A DNA stretch of 64,000 bases from Magnetococcales bacterium (GCA_015228975.1 JADGCN010000001.1:1-64000); one strand, 5' to 3'; shown: positions 51,887-61,987, counted from the stretch's first letter. The notes: generated by a model from the sequence alone, not told the origin. Made by a program: numbers and translations.

Positions 51887-53305
51887 ATGGCGTTGCGGCT
51901 TAAAGCGTTATCCTGGTGGCGTATCGGCATTCTCGTGTTACCTGGTGTTGCCTTTCCTTTGGAAGTCGGTGCCGAAACCTTGCGGGAGGCCGTGGAGGCG
52001 CTATTGCAGAGGCATGACCGCATCCTGGCGGCCAAGTCGGATCTCGAAGCGGTCGGCGAGAGGAAAGACCAAGTGTTTCGTTCGACGTTCCTGCCCAACC
52101 TGACCGTATCCACCCACGTGGGCGAGGATCGGAACAGCAACAGAACCACACAGCCCGATACCAACATGATTTCCCGGGAAATGGATGTGGCCGTCAAGCA
52201 ATTGCTCTTTGACTTTGGCAAGGGAATGGCCGATGTGGAGGTTCAGGACAATCAACAGCGGCAGATGCGCGCCGCGTTGGACAATGTCAGTCAAACCTTG
52301 ATCCTGGATGCGGTGAGTTCTTACCTGAACCTGGATCGCGCAGCCAAAGTTCTGGAATTCGCCAAAAAGTCGGTTTCCAACATTCGCCATCAGGGGGAGG
52401 TGGAGAGTGCCCGCGTGACCCTGGGTAAGGGATATTCCACCGATGTGTTGCAGGCGAAGGCCCAATTGGCTGGGGCGGAGGCGCGGCAAGTGCAATCCCG
52501 CGGCATGTTGCTCAGGGCGGAGACGCATTCCCGAACCGTGTTTTTGCGGGAACCTGTCGAGGTGACCCGTCTGGTACCCCCGGACCCCACCCTGGTGGTG
52601 TTACCGAAGAGCATGGACGATGCATTGGCTGCCGCAGTGGCCAATAATCCCCAGTTGCGCCAGTTGGCGGCTGCGGTTGATGGCTTGGAGGCGGCGCGCC
52701 GCAGTGCCAAGATCAGTGGCTTTCTCCCAGCGGTTAATGGCGTTTGGGAATACAAGGTGAAAAATAATGTGGCGGCGATAGAAGGATTTGAACGCGAAAA
52801 TTTTGTCAAAGCGGAGATGAGCTTTCCGTTTAACCTGGGGCTGGCCAGTGTTAGCGCGGTGCGGGCGGCGGACCGGGATTTGGATGCCGCCAAGAATCGT
52901 TATAACGATATGTTACTCAATGTCCATGAAGCGGTACGTACTTCATGGCACAATTTGGAAACTTCACGGGAAAATGCCGAACTGTTGACAACCCAGGCGA
53001 CCTTGGCGGAAAAATTTGTTGAATTGGCCAAGGAAGAACGGGCACTGGATAAACGGACGCTCCTGGACGTGTTGAATGGTGAGACGGCCTTGATCAATGC
53101 CCAGAGCGATGCCCTGTCGGCGGCGACCGAGGTGCAGATCGCCTCCTACTCCATGTTGCAGGCGATGGGGAGTTTAAACGCCGAGATATTGTCTCCGGGC
53201 ACCCCTGGCAAGGCGAAATCATTCCAGGCCCTGAATGATTCCCCCAAAAAGGAGGATATGCCGGTGCCCGCGAAAGAGCAGAAAAACGTACGTAAGAAAA
53301 AGTAG
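51887..53305 (+). CDS. TolC family outer membrane efflux/secretion protein
   Basis: LREAVEALLQRHDRILAAKSDLEAV..., LDVLNGETALINAQSDALSAATEVQIASYSML. Confidence 0.88.
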   Translation: MALRLKALSWWRIGILVLPGVAFPLEVGAETLREAVEALLQRHDRILAAKSDLEAVGERKDQVFRSTFLPNLTVSTHVGEDRNSNRTTQPDTNMISREMDVAVKQLLFDFGKGMADVEVQDNQQRQMRAALDNVSQTLILDAVSSYLNLDRAAKVLEFAKKSVSNIRHQGEVESARVTLGKGYSTDVLQAKAQLAGAEARQVQSRGMLLRAETHSRTVFLREPVEVTRLVPPDPTLVVLPKSMDDALAAAVANNPQLRQLAAAVDGLEAARRSAKISGFLPAVNGVWEYKVKNNVAAIEGFERENFVKAEMSFPFNLGLASVSAVRAADRDLDAAKNRYNDMLLNVHEAVRTSWHNLETSRENAELLTTQATLAEKFVELAKEERALDKRTLLDVLNGETALINAQSDALSAATEVQIASYSMLQAMGSLNAEILSPGTPGKAKSFQALNDSPKKEDMPVPAKEQKNVRKKK

Positions 53306-53385
53306 GATATCTGTGGTAGTATCAAGAGTTCCAGGAATGGATCGGGACCGGGGTGTTCAGACATATTTCGGGTGAGGAGTACATC

Positions 53386-56300
53386 ATGAAAAGGTCATTG
53401 CACGAATTTATGCCCGGTCAACTCCGCCCCTGGGCCCCCGAAGTGATGCATCCCACCTCGGATAAACCGCTGGTCATGGGTCACGACGATTTTTTGCTGA
53501 CGGCGCAATTCACCCGCCAGGGGAGTGATCTGCTCCTGGAGGGTGGGGTCGATTATCCGGGGCATTCGGTTTTGATCCCGGGTTATTTTTCATTGGCTAC
53601 CCCCCCCGATCTGGTGACCGGCTACGATGCCCGGGTGACATCCGACTTGGCATTGCGATTGGCGGGTCCCGCGACGCCAGCGGTCTATGCGGAAAATGCC
53701 CCGGCGACACCGACGGCAACCGTTGCTTCGGGGGGGGATGGCGTTGGTCGCATCGAATCGACGGTTGCAGGGGCCACCGTGACCCGCGCCGGTGTCAAAA
53801 TGGCTGCGGAAAAGGGAATGGTCATCCAGGTAGGGGATGTCATCGAAACCCCCAAGGGGGGTGGGGTCGGCTTGGTGTATGCCGATAATACGACGATCTC
53901 CCTGGCCAATTCCGGACGCTTGGTCGTCGAAGAGATGAAATTCGACCCCGCCAAGAATGAGGGCAAGTCGACCACCAATGTCGTCCAGGGTGAATTTTCC
54001 TTTGTCAGCGGCCATGTCGCCAAGACCGGAACGGACAAAATGGTGTTCAAAACCCCGGTTGCAGTCATTGGCGTGCGGGGTACGACGGTTGCGGGCAAGG
54101 CATCGGCGGAAGGGTCGGAAAACAGTTTCACCCTGTTGCCGGACGCCGATGGCGGCGTGGGCAAGATAGCGGTTACCAACCAGTCGGGAACCATTGTTCT
54201 GTCGCAACCCAACCAGACAACCACGGTGACCAGTTTTTCCGCCAAACCCACCCCCCCGGTGATTTTATCGCACCAGGAGATTCAGACCCGTTATGGTAGT
54301 GCAACGCGCATTTTGCCCCCACCCCCGGCGACACCTCCCCAGGGTACCAAGAGTGGTTCGACCCCTGGCAAGGAAGGTGACGCAAAGGGTGACGCAAAGG
54401 GTGACGCCAAAGGTGAAGCCAAAGGTGAAGCGAAGGGTGATGGGAAAGATGCGAAGGGTGACGGGAAAGAGGCGAAGGGTGACGGGAAAGATGCGAAGGG
54501 TGACGGGAAAGATGTGAAAGGTGATGGAAAAGATGGGAAGGGTGACGGAAAAGAGGCGCAGGGTGACGGGAAGGATGTGAAAGGTGATGGGAAAGATGGG
54601 AAGGGTGACGGGAAAGCGGGTGGCGACAAGGCTCTCCAAGGGGATGCGGCCCCATTGAAGGAGGGGAAAGCGGCTGAAGAGGGCAAACCTGTGGCAACAG
54701 GGGATGCCGACAAGGGTGCGGCGGCTCAGGGGCCTGGAGGTGTGCAGACCGCGGATGCGGCAAAGAATGCGGGACCGTCTACGGGGCCGGACGCGGGACC
54801 AAACGCTCAGGGGGTGGTTGCCAGCGGACCGCAGGGACAAAGTGGATCCGGTGTGCAACAACCTGTTGCGCAGACGGGTGTCGTGCAGGGCAACACCCAA
54901 CCCGTGGTGGCCAACACTCCAGTTCCCCAGTCTTTCCAGTCGGTTGTTCCCACAGTGACCAATCTTTTCGCACCATCCACCCTCCTTGGTACGACTGCCA
55001 ACGCGACTGTCAACAACCAGATCGGGAACAATCTGGTTGGGAACAATCTGGTTGGGAACAATACGGTTGTGAACAATGCGGTCGGGAACAATCCCGTTCA
55101 GCAAAATCAGGCGATGGCTGCTGGTAATGTGACCTCACAAACCAATGCTGGGATGGGTGTTGCTTCCGTCAGCAATCCGCTCCCTGTAACAACGGTTAAA
55201 ACAGTGAGCCCGGTTGTGACAACGACACAAACTCCGGTGCAACAGGTTCAAACCCAGCCGCAACAGCAGCAAACGAACAATCAACAGGTCAGCCAACCGA
55301 CAACGTCAAATCCTGGTGTGACCCAAAATCCGGGGACAAGCGGGTCAAATCAGACGCAACAACCCGGTACGGGTACAACGACTCAGACACAGGATACGGG
55401 CACGACAAATCCGCCGGGCACGACGACTCAGACACCGGGTACGACAACCCCGCCGGGTACGACGACTCAGACACCGGGTACGACGACTCAAACACCGGGT
55501 ACGACGACCCCGACACCGGACACGGGTACGACGCAGCCCCAGCCTCAGCAGCTTGCGGCTCCGAGCCTGACGTTACGTGATACGGTGGGTACGACGAGTA
55601 AGCCTTTCTACATTGACATCGCATCATCTCTTCAGAGTAGTACTGGAAATTTGTCTGTAGCAGTGGCGGGCTTGCCGACGAACAGCACGATTTCTGCGGG
55701 ATCCATGGATGGTTCCGGTAATTGGGTCATCCCTTCGAACCAGCTTTCCGGTTTGTCCATGACGCTTTCCCAGGGGGCACCCGATACGATGCAGCTTGGT
55801 GTCACGGCCACCGCCAGTGATGGTACCAGCAGTGCTTCGAAGTCGGGGACGCTCAATATCTGGTTGGGGGGTAATGACTCCTTGTTCTATTCCAGCAATA
55901 CCCAGATTGTGAACCAAAATGCTCCGCCCACGAATGTGACGCGGATTGCTGGAGGAAATGTCAAAATTGATATGGCCTCGAATTCATTGACCTATCTGGA
56001 GAGTTGGGCATCGGATACCGTTGCGACGATTCCGTTCAGTTCTATCACGAAGTATCCCAATGGTGGTCTTGAGATTGCTTTTTCCAATAATTTTTCCGCC
56101 CATGGCATCATGTCGTCGAATGCCTCTGTGGGGCTGTTTTCCATGAGTAATTCCGCCCAAGGGTCGACGCTTCCGAATGCCATGTTCTCAGTCGTGGTTC
56201 CCGATGCTCCCGGTCACAGTAACTCGGGTGTCGCGGGCAATTACCATTTCGCTTATTTAAAGACGGGGTCCGGCACGACTCCGGCAACGGGCTATGGTAC

Positions 56301-57837
56301 CTTTACCCTGAATGGTTCAGGCCAGGGGAGCGTTGTCACCCAGGCCAGTTCCGATGGTCTTGGTGGTGCTTTGAAAAGTTCGACCTTCACCTATTCCGTG
56401 CAAAGCGATGGCACCCTGGTGATTACCGAACCGGATGGTACGGTGGGGCATGGCAAGGTGTCTCCAGATGGTCAGACGATTGTGTTTGAGGAAACGGGTG
56501 CCGCGTCCTCGACTTTTGGCATTGGTTTGAAGGATGGAACCACCGTGCCCAACACAGCCCAGCTCAAGGGGACTTATGTAGCCAGCTCGTACGATGCATC
56601 CCATGTTACCATACCCAACTCGACACAATCTTTCGATACTATTTCGTCCGAGCTTACCAAGGTGAAATATGACGGCGTTGGGGGTGCCAGCAGTTATGAA
56701 GTTTTCATGGGTCACTATCTGGCCGTACCAGAAACCTTCAGCTATGCTTCCAATGCCAATGGGTGGATTGACATGGCCAATACGACAAACACTGCCAAAT
56801 CGGCAGTGGGGTTTCTGTCCAGCGATGGCAACATTTTAATGACGGTGGATACGGCCACAACGCAAGGTACCAATAGTGATAATCACGTTGGTTTGACCGT
56901 TGCCATTAAGCAGAACGTTGTGGATGGGATAAACGAAGGTTCCGCCAGCTCGACGCCCATTCTGGTTTCTGATCTGCTGGCGTTGGAGGTGAAAAGCCAT
57001 GCCCCGGGGGCGATGGGGATTGCCGTGAGCGGTTTCAGTGCCATTCAATCGGGTACTGTCAGCGCCATAACCGATCCGACGGTCATAACGGCCAGTGTCG
57101 GCAAATGGCAGTACAGCCAGGATTTGGGTTCGACCTGGAGCGATATTGGTTCGCCTACGGCCAACTCATCTTTAATTCTGTCAGCGGATAATTCGACGGA
57201 GATCCGTTTTGTTCCGGATAATTCCTTTATCGGGCAAGCTGTCTTGAAATATCAGGCCTGGGATGGTACGGGTGGATTCACCAATGGTCAGACCGGGGTC
57301 AATTTGAGCAACAGTCCCGCCAGTTTTTCCAATGTTGTCGGGAATGCGGTTTTCGGAGTTCATCCCGTACCCAAAGATTTTGTCCAGACAGCCGTTTCCG
57401 GTTCGACAACGGTACTTAATGGTACTCCGGGCAATGATCTCATGCTTGGGACAACGGGTGCCGACTCTTTTAAGGGGTTGGACGGTAGCGATACGTTTGT
57501 TGGGGGTGGCGGTGCCAACACCTTCTACTTCACCGGGGTGAGCGATTCTACTCCGGCTGCTTCCGACCGCATCATCGACTTCAATGTCAGCACCGACAAA
57601 ATTGATATCTCTCTGGGGACCTCCTATACGGCATACAGTTACATCAGCGCGACCTCCTTTCATGCAACGGGTCAGACGGAAATCAGGTTTGACCAACCAT
57701 CGGGATTGTTGCAGGTGGACTCGAACGGTGATGGTGTTTCCGATATGGCGATCAAGTTGGATCATGTGACTTCGACGAACCTGGATTCCACCTTGGATGC
57801 CGGTCAACATCCGACCTGTCTCAGTGTCCATGTGTAA
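53386..57837 (+). CDS. Very large FecR-domain protein with low-complexity repeats and C-terminal RTX-like segment; probable type I secretion substrate
   Basis: FecR-like block GMVIQVGDVIETPKGGGVGLVYADNTTISLANSGRLVVEEMKFD...FKTPVAVIGVRGTTVAG; C-terminal GTPGNDLMLGTTGADSFKGLDGSDTFVGGGGANTF; sits between tolC-like and ABC/HlyD genes. Confidence 0.85.
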   Translation: MKRSLHEFMPGQLRPWAPEVMHPTSDKPLVMGHDDFLLTAQFTRQGSDLLLEGGVDYPGHSVLIPGYFSLATPPDLVTGYDARVTSDLALRLAGPATPAVYAENAPATPTATVASGGDGVGRIESTVAGATVTRAGVKMAAEKGMVIQVGDVIETPKGGGVGLVYADNTTISLANSGRLVVEEMKFDPAKNEGKSTTNVVQGEFSFVSGHVAKTGTDKMVFKTPVAVIGVRGTTVAGKASAEGSENSFTLLPDADGGVGKIAVTNQSGTIVLSQPNQTTTVTSFSAKPTPPVILSHQEIQTRYGSATRILPPPPATPPQGTKSGSTPGKEGDAKGDAKGDAKGEAKGEAKGDGKDAKGDGKEAKGDGKDAKGDGKDVKGDGKDGKGDGKEAQGDGKDVKGDGKDGKGDGKAGGDKALQGDAAPLKEGKAAEEGKPVATGDADKGAAAQGPGGVQTADAAKNAGPSTGPDAGPNAQGVVASGPQGQSGSGVQQPVAQTGVVQGNTQPVVANTPVPQSFQSVVPTVTNLFAPSTLLGTTANATVNNQIGNNLVGNNLVGNNTVVNNAVGNNPVQQNQAMAAGNVTSQTNAGMGVASVSNPLPVTTVKTVSPVVTTTQTPVQQVQTQPQQQQTNNQQVSQPTTSNPGVTQNPGTSGSNQTQQPGTGTTTQTQDTGTTNPPGTTTQTPGTTTPPGTTTQTPGTTTQTPGTTTPTPDTGTTQPQPQQLAAPSLTLRDTVGTTSKPFYIDIASSLQSSTGNLSVAVAGLPTNSTISAGSMDGSGNWVIPSNQLSGLSMTLSQGAPDTMQLGVTATASDGTSSASKSGTLNIWLGGNDSLFYSSNTQIVNQNAPPTNVTRIAGGNVKIDMASNSLTYLESWASDTVATIPFSSITKYPNGGLEIAFSNNFSAHGIMSSNASVGLFSMSNSAQGSTLPNAMFSVVVPDAPGHSNSGVAGNYHFAYLKTGSGTTPATGYGTFTLNGSGQGSVVTQASSDGLGGALKSSTFTYSVQSDGTLVITEPDGTVGHGKVSPDGQTIVFEETGAASSTFGIGLKDGTTVPNTAQLKGTYVASSYDASHVTIPNSTQSFDTISSELTKVKYDGVGGASSYEVFMGHYLAVPETFSYASNANGWIDMANTTNTAKSAVGFLSSDGNILMTVDTATTQGTNSDNHVGLTVAIKQNVVDGINEGSASSTPILVSDLLALEVKSHAPGAMGIAVSGFSAIQSGTVSAITDPTVITASVGKWQYSQDLGSTWSDIGSPTANSSLILSADNSTEIRFVPDNSFIGQAVLKYQAWDGTGGFTNGQTGVNLSNSPASFSNVVGNAVFGVHPVPKDFVQTAVSGSTTVLNGTPGNDLMLGTTGADSFKGLDGSDTFVGGGGANTFYFTGVSDSTPAASDRIIDFNVSTDKIDISLGTSYTAYSYISATSFHATGQTEIRFDQPSGLLQVDSNGDGVSDMAIKLDHVTSTNLDSTLDAGQHPTCLSVHV
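54376..54618 (+). repeat. Tandem repeats coding GDAK / GDGKDAK units
   Basis: Repeated 12- and 21-bp units (GGTGACGCAAAG; GGTGACGGGAAAGATGCGAAG). Confidence 0.9.
55012..55099 (+). repeat. 15-bp tandem repeat coding VGNNL
   Basis: NNQIGNNLVGNNLVGNNTVVNNAVGNNPV. Confidence 0.8.
55364..55540 (+). repeat. Tandem repeats coding TTTQTPG / TTTPPG
   Basis: Repeated ACGACGACTCAGACACCGGGT units. Confidence 0.9.
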
Positions 57838-57931
57838 TGTTGCGGGCCACTTGATCGTGGGGGGCGCCACTGTCATCGTGATTGGTGGCTATCACCTCAA
57901 GGTAGGTCGCAGCGCGTAAGGAGAGCCGAAA

Positions 57932-59602
57932 GTGGTGCGATTGATGCGTCGGTTCATGGCCCGACCGGGCCTGCTGATCATGGCGTTGGTCGCCTCCTTG
58001 ATCATCCACCTGCTCTCCCTGGCGTCCTCCATCTATGTCATCCAAGTGTTGAACCGTTATGTCAGTAACGGTGTTGATTCCACGCTCATCACCCTGACGG
58101 TGGGGGTCTTGCTGGCCATTGTGATGGAATGGATCCTGCGTCGACTCCGGTTTCGCATGATGGATGGGTTTACGGCGCGTCCCGATGCGGAAATAGCCGG
58201 CAGGGGATTTTTTCAACTCACCGGTGCCCGAGGGTCGGCCTTGATTCACCTGAGCGAGGGGCAACGTCGTGAAGCCATGATGGCGGTTGCGACGCTCCAG
58301 GGTGTTTTGGGACGGGAAAATCTGATTGCCCTGATGGATTTTCCTTTTGCCCTGTTGTTCGTCTTGGCGCTATTCATTTTGAACGCTCGCATAGGGGTGG
58401 TGGCCAGCATCATGCTGGGATTGGTGTTGGTGGCCTCTTTGCTGCTTCAATGGGCGGTCAAGCAACCCATGCGACAGCAGAATCGCCTGATTGTGGAACA
58501 CAATCAATTGTTGCAATCGGTTTTAAAAGCGGTCGAAGATATTCGTATTTTCAATGCCCATGGCATGTTGCGCCAGGTCTGGGGGGAGCGTCAAACCCGC
58601 CTCAACCATGCCCGACATCGGGTCGCCCTGCGCCAGGAGACTCTGCGCCAGATTTTGGCGACCGGCTCCGCTTTGATGAGCGTGGCGGTAATCGCCCAGG
58701 GTGCCCTCCTGGTGGTGAATGGCGACATGACTTCCGGCGCCATGATCGGTGCCAATATCTTGGCTGGTCGCGCCCTGGCTATCATCTCCCGTTTTTCGCA
58801 ACTCGGAGCCGCCATGGAACAGGGGGAGTCGGCGGCGGCAAGCCTGGAAAAATTGATGAAATTGCCCCTGGAGATGCCCGAAGGTACGGCTCTGCAAACG
58901 TTTACCGGCAATCTGGAACTCAACGATGTGGCTTTTGTTTATCCCGGGTCGGCGGTACCGTTGTTTGAATCGCTATCGGTACGGTTCATTCCTGGCAGTT
59001 TGGTGGTGGTGGCGGGTGACAATGGTGCCGGCAAAACGACATTGGCACGTCTGTTGACCGGCTTTCTGGATCCGGTTCGCGGTAAAATTTTGGCCGATGG
59101 CCTGGAATACCGACAGATGGCGGCGGGTTGGTTGCGTCGGCAACTTGTTTATTTTCCACAGGAACCCGTGTTCTTTGATGGTACCTTGTTGGACAACATA
59201 ATTGTGAATCGACCCGATATCCCCCTGGAGCGACTGAATATGATGGTGGATTCGGCAGGCTTGCGCCGTTTCGTCAACGAAAGTCCAGATGGTTTGCAAA
59301 CCCGTCTGGAAGGGGGTGGGGGGCAATTGGCGTTGGGGGTGCGGCGTCGCATCGCTTTGGCCCGGGGGTTGGTCAGTGACGGGATGATAGCCATTTTTGA
59401 CGATCCCCTCGAAGGTTTGGACGGCCAGGGGGTGAGCGCCGTGATGAACATTTTGGCCGCCTTGAAGAATAATGGGCGGACGGTGATCGTCCTGTCGCAT
59501 GATGTGACGCCGTTCCAGGAGTTGGCCGATGCCTGTCTCGACCTCAATATGAAACCGAAACCGTTGTTGCGGCGTACCTTGCCAGGGACCAAAGGGGCTT
59601 AA
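57932..59602 (+). CDS. Type I secretion-type ABC transporter (TM plus ATPase), degenerate signature motif
   Basis: VVAGDNGAGKTTLARLLTG Walker A, YFPQEPVFFDGTLLDNI Q-loop, MIAIFDDPLEGLD Walker B; LSGGQ position reads LALGV. Confidence 0.9.
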   Translation: MVRLMRRFMARPGLLIMALVASLIIHLLSLASSIYVIQVLNRYVSNGVDSTLITLTVGVLLAIVMEWILRRLRFRMMDGFTARPDAEIAGRGFFQLTGARGSALIHLSEGQRREAMMAVATLQGVLGRENLIALMDFPFALLFVLALFILNARIGVVASIMLGLVLVASLLLQWAVKQPMRQQNRLIVEHNQLLQSVLKAVEDIRIFNAHGMLRQVWGERQTRLNHARHRVALRQETLRQILATGSALMSVAVIAQGALLVVNGDMTSGAMIGANILAGRALAIISRFSQLGAAMEQGESAAASLEKLMKLPLEMPEGTALQTFTGNLELNDVAFVYPGSAVPLFESLSVRFIPGSLVVVAGDNGAGKTTLARLLTGFLDPVRGKILADGLEYRQMAAGWLRRQLVYFPQEPVFFDGTLLDNIIVNRPDIPLERLNMMVDSAGLRRFVNESPDGLQTRLEGGGGQLALGVRRRIALARGLVSDGMIAIFDDPLEGLDGQGVSAVMNILAALKNNGRTVIVLSHDVTPFQELADACLDLNMKPKPLLRRTLPGTKGA

Positions 59603-59605
59603 AGG

Positions 59606-60904
59606 ATGGCCGAAACCATTTACCACATCGAAGTGGCCAGCGGTTTCACGGCGCATCATCGGCGCTTTTTCGTGGTGCTTGTGCTGACGTTTGTGTTGAT
59701 CGGGTTGTGGGCGCATTGGGGGGTGTTGGACATTGTCTCCCTGGCGGAAGGGGAAGTGGCACCATCGGGCAAGGTGAAGATGGTGCAGCATCTGGAAGGG
59801 GGGATTGTCAAAAGCATTCACGTTCATGAGGGGGATGAGGTCAAACAAGGGCAGGAAATGGTGACATTGGAACCGACCGCACGGGATTCCGATGTCCAGG
59901 AGTTGCGGGCGCGTCAGGTTTCGTTGCAGGCGGCGGAACAAAGGCTGGTTGCCGAAACCACGGGGGCGGATACGGTCAACTTCAGCGCAGAATTTCGCCG
60001 CAATCATCCGGCTTTGGTTGGCCAGGAGATCGGTTTGTTCCAAAATCGGCGCCGGCATCAGGAAAATCTTCTCTCCGAACAACGGGAACTCGTCAGCCAG
60101 CGGACGCACGACATCGCCGAAATTGATTCGCGTATCGACCATGCAAAAAAACGATTGAGCCTGCTCAAAGAGCAGGTCGAAATCAGCACAGCGTTGCTCA
60201 AACGGGATATTACCAACCGTTATGGCCATTTGGACTTGTTGAAGGAGGCCAACGGACTGGAGGGGAAGCTGGAGGAGGATAAATCGGCGCACAGCCGGGC
60301 GCAGGCGGCACTCAAGGAGGCTCAGGCCCGCCTGGTGGGGCGCAAGAGCGCCTTTGTAGCCGAAGCGGAAACCCAGCTTGAGGAAATTCGCCGTGAGTTG
60401 CAGGAAATCGCCGCCAGATCGGGTAAATTTCGCGATAATTTGGATCGGACGGTCATACGGGCCCCGGTGGAGGGGGTGGTGAAAACCCTCCATATCGTGA
60501 CCATTGGTGGTGTGATCAAAGCGGGTGATGTGGTGGTGGAACTGGTTCCCAAAGGGGATCGTCTGGTGATTGAATCCAAACTCTCCACCAAAGACATCGG
60601 CTACGTGCAACTGGGACAATTGGCGGAGATACGATTGATTGGCTCCGATGCGGCGCGATATGGTAAAATCGAAGGAGTGGTCGCGGGCATCAGTCCCGAT
60701 ACGTTGACAACGGAAAAAGGGACGCCTTTTTATAAGGTCAGGGTCGAAACTGAAAAAACCTTCTTTAAAAATGGTGAGTATCGGTATTTGTTGTATCCGG
60801 GCATGATTGTGCAAATATTGATCCACACCGGTCAAAGGTCGGTTTTGGACTATGTGTTGTCCCCGTTTCTTTCGAGTGCCCAGTTGGCGCTCAAGGAGCG
60901 ATAG
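59606..60904 (+). CDS. HlyD family periplasmic adaptor
   Basis: N-terminal TM, VKMVQHLEGGIVKSIHVHEGDEVKQGQEMVTL, coiled coil, VIRAPVEGVVKTL. Confidence 0.93.
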   Translation: MAETIYHIEVASGFTAHHRRFFVVLVLTFVLIGLWAHWGVLDIVSLAEGEVAPSGKVKMVQHLEGGIVKSIHVHEGDEVKQGQEMVTLEPTARDSDVQELRARQVSLQAAEQRLVAETTGADTVNFSAEFRRNHPALVGQEIGLFQNRRRHQENLLSEQRELVSQRTHDIAEIDSRIDHAKKRLSLLKEQVEISTALLKRDITNRYGHLDLLKEANGLEGKLEEDKSAHSRAQAALKEAQARLVGRKSAFVAEAETQLEEIRRELQEIAARSGKFRDNLDRTVIRAPVEGVVKTLHIVTIGGVIKAGDVVVELVPKGDRLVIESKLSTKDIGYVQLGQLAEIRLIGSDAARYGKIEGVVAGISPDTLTTEKGTPFYKVRVETEKTFFKNGEYRYLLYPGMIVQILIHTGQRSVLDYVLSPFLSSAQLALKER

Positions 60905-61159
60905 GTGGGGCCATCAGGGCAGGTCAACCAGAAAAGGAATGGGGCCGTGGGATGCTGTGCGAATGCGGGTGCCATGGATCGACAAGTGGCTGAGGCTTTG
61001 GGGGTGCCGGTTGAAGAATATGTCGAGGCTTTGCTCAAGGGTCGGGTGCGCGTCGAGCGCCTGGAACGGGGGGCGGTGATTGACGGGGTGACATTGATGT
61101 TTCCCCGGGCGATTTTTTATTACCAGGGGCGCTGGACGCATCTGGATCTGGAAAAATGA
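60905..61159 (+). CDS. Small hypothetical protein downstream of HlyD
   Basis: MDRQVAEALGVPVEEYVEALLKGRVRVERLERGAVIDGVTLMFPRAIFYYQGRWTHLDLEK; starts immediately after the hlyD stop (probable internal ATG near 60973). Confidence 0.55.
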   Translation: MGPSGQVNQKRNGAVGCCANAGAMDRQVAEALGVPVEEYVEALLKGRVRVERLERGAVIDGVTLMFPRAIFYYQGRWTHLDLEK

Positions 61160-61255
61160 TGCGGTATGAACCATGACAGATTCTTTCCGGGTGAGTCTCC
61201 TTGGAGATGGATGGTGTCGTTTGCGTAAGGTCGCGTTGTTTGAGGAGGGATCACT

Positions 61256-61882
61256 ATGGGAAACACGATTGCGTTCGATACCCACGCTTACGTCAAAAAA
61301 CTTCGGGAAGCTGGAGTGAATGAACGGCAGGCGGAAGTTCAAGCCGAAGCCCTGGTTGATTTGGTGGAAGACCGTTTGGCCACCAAGAGAGATTTTGCTG
61401 ATCTGAAAATGGACATTGAAAAGATCCGGGCGGATCTTCAGCGGGATATCAAGGAACTGGATGCCAAGACTGAGATCAGACTCAAGGAATTGGACACCAA
61501 AGCGGAAACCCGGTTCAAGGAATTGGACACCAAAGTGGAAACCCGGTTCAAGGAATTGGACATCAAAGCGGAAACCCGGATCAAGGAATTGGACACCAAA
61601 GCGGAAACCCGGTTCAAGGAATTGGACACCAAAGCGGAAACCCGGTTCAAGGAATTGGACACCAAAGCGGAATCCCGGTTCAAGGAAACGGATGCCAAAC
61701 TCAAGGAAATGGAACTCCGCATGGTGATCAAGATGGGAGGTATGATCCTGGCGGGGATTGGTATCTTGTTCGGTCTCATGCGGGCATGGCCTTTGCCGGT
61801 TCAGTTCGTTCCCGTTTCCGGTCAAGAGATGCGCCAAATGGTTCCGATGACCTCGCCGGGGGGAGCAGGCGCAAGCAAATGA
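61256..61882 (+). CDS. DUF1640-like coiled-coil protein with 11-residue tandem repeats and C-terminal TM
   Basis: MGNTIAFDTHAYVKKLREAGVNERQAEVQAEALVDLVEDRLATKRDF, paralogous to 5985..6275. Confidence 0.8.
   Translation: MGNTIAFDTHAYVKKLREAGVNERQAEVQAEALVDLVEDRLATKRDFADLKMDIEKIRADLQRDIKELDAKTEIRLKELDTKAETRFKELDTKVETRFKELDIKAETRIKELDTKAETRFKELDTKAETRFKELDTKAESRFKETDAKLKEMELRMVIKMGGMILAGIGILFGLMRAWPLPVQFVPVSGQEMRQMVPMTSPGGAGASK
61454..61684 (+). repeat. 33-bp tandem repeat (7 units, ELDTKAETRFK)
   Basis: Seven consecutive 11-residue units read from the ORF translation. Confidence 0.95.
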
Positions 61883-61987
61883 AAAAATATTCTGATATCA
61901 GCATGGTGTGCAGAGCGTCGAAGATGACCCCGGTAAAAGTAATCGATTGTTTAAGATAGCGACTCATCGCATCACTGTGGTGGATCC

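Noticed and set aside
54173-55104. Minus-strand ORFs rich in HPSHLS / FPSPFASFPS repeats
   Set aside because: Produced by the tandem repeats of the sense FecR/RTX gene, which lack stops in several frames
58973-60835. 620-aa minus-strand ORF
   Set aside because: Antisense to the ABC and HlyD genes, both with clear motifs
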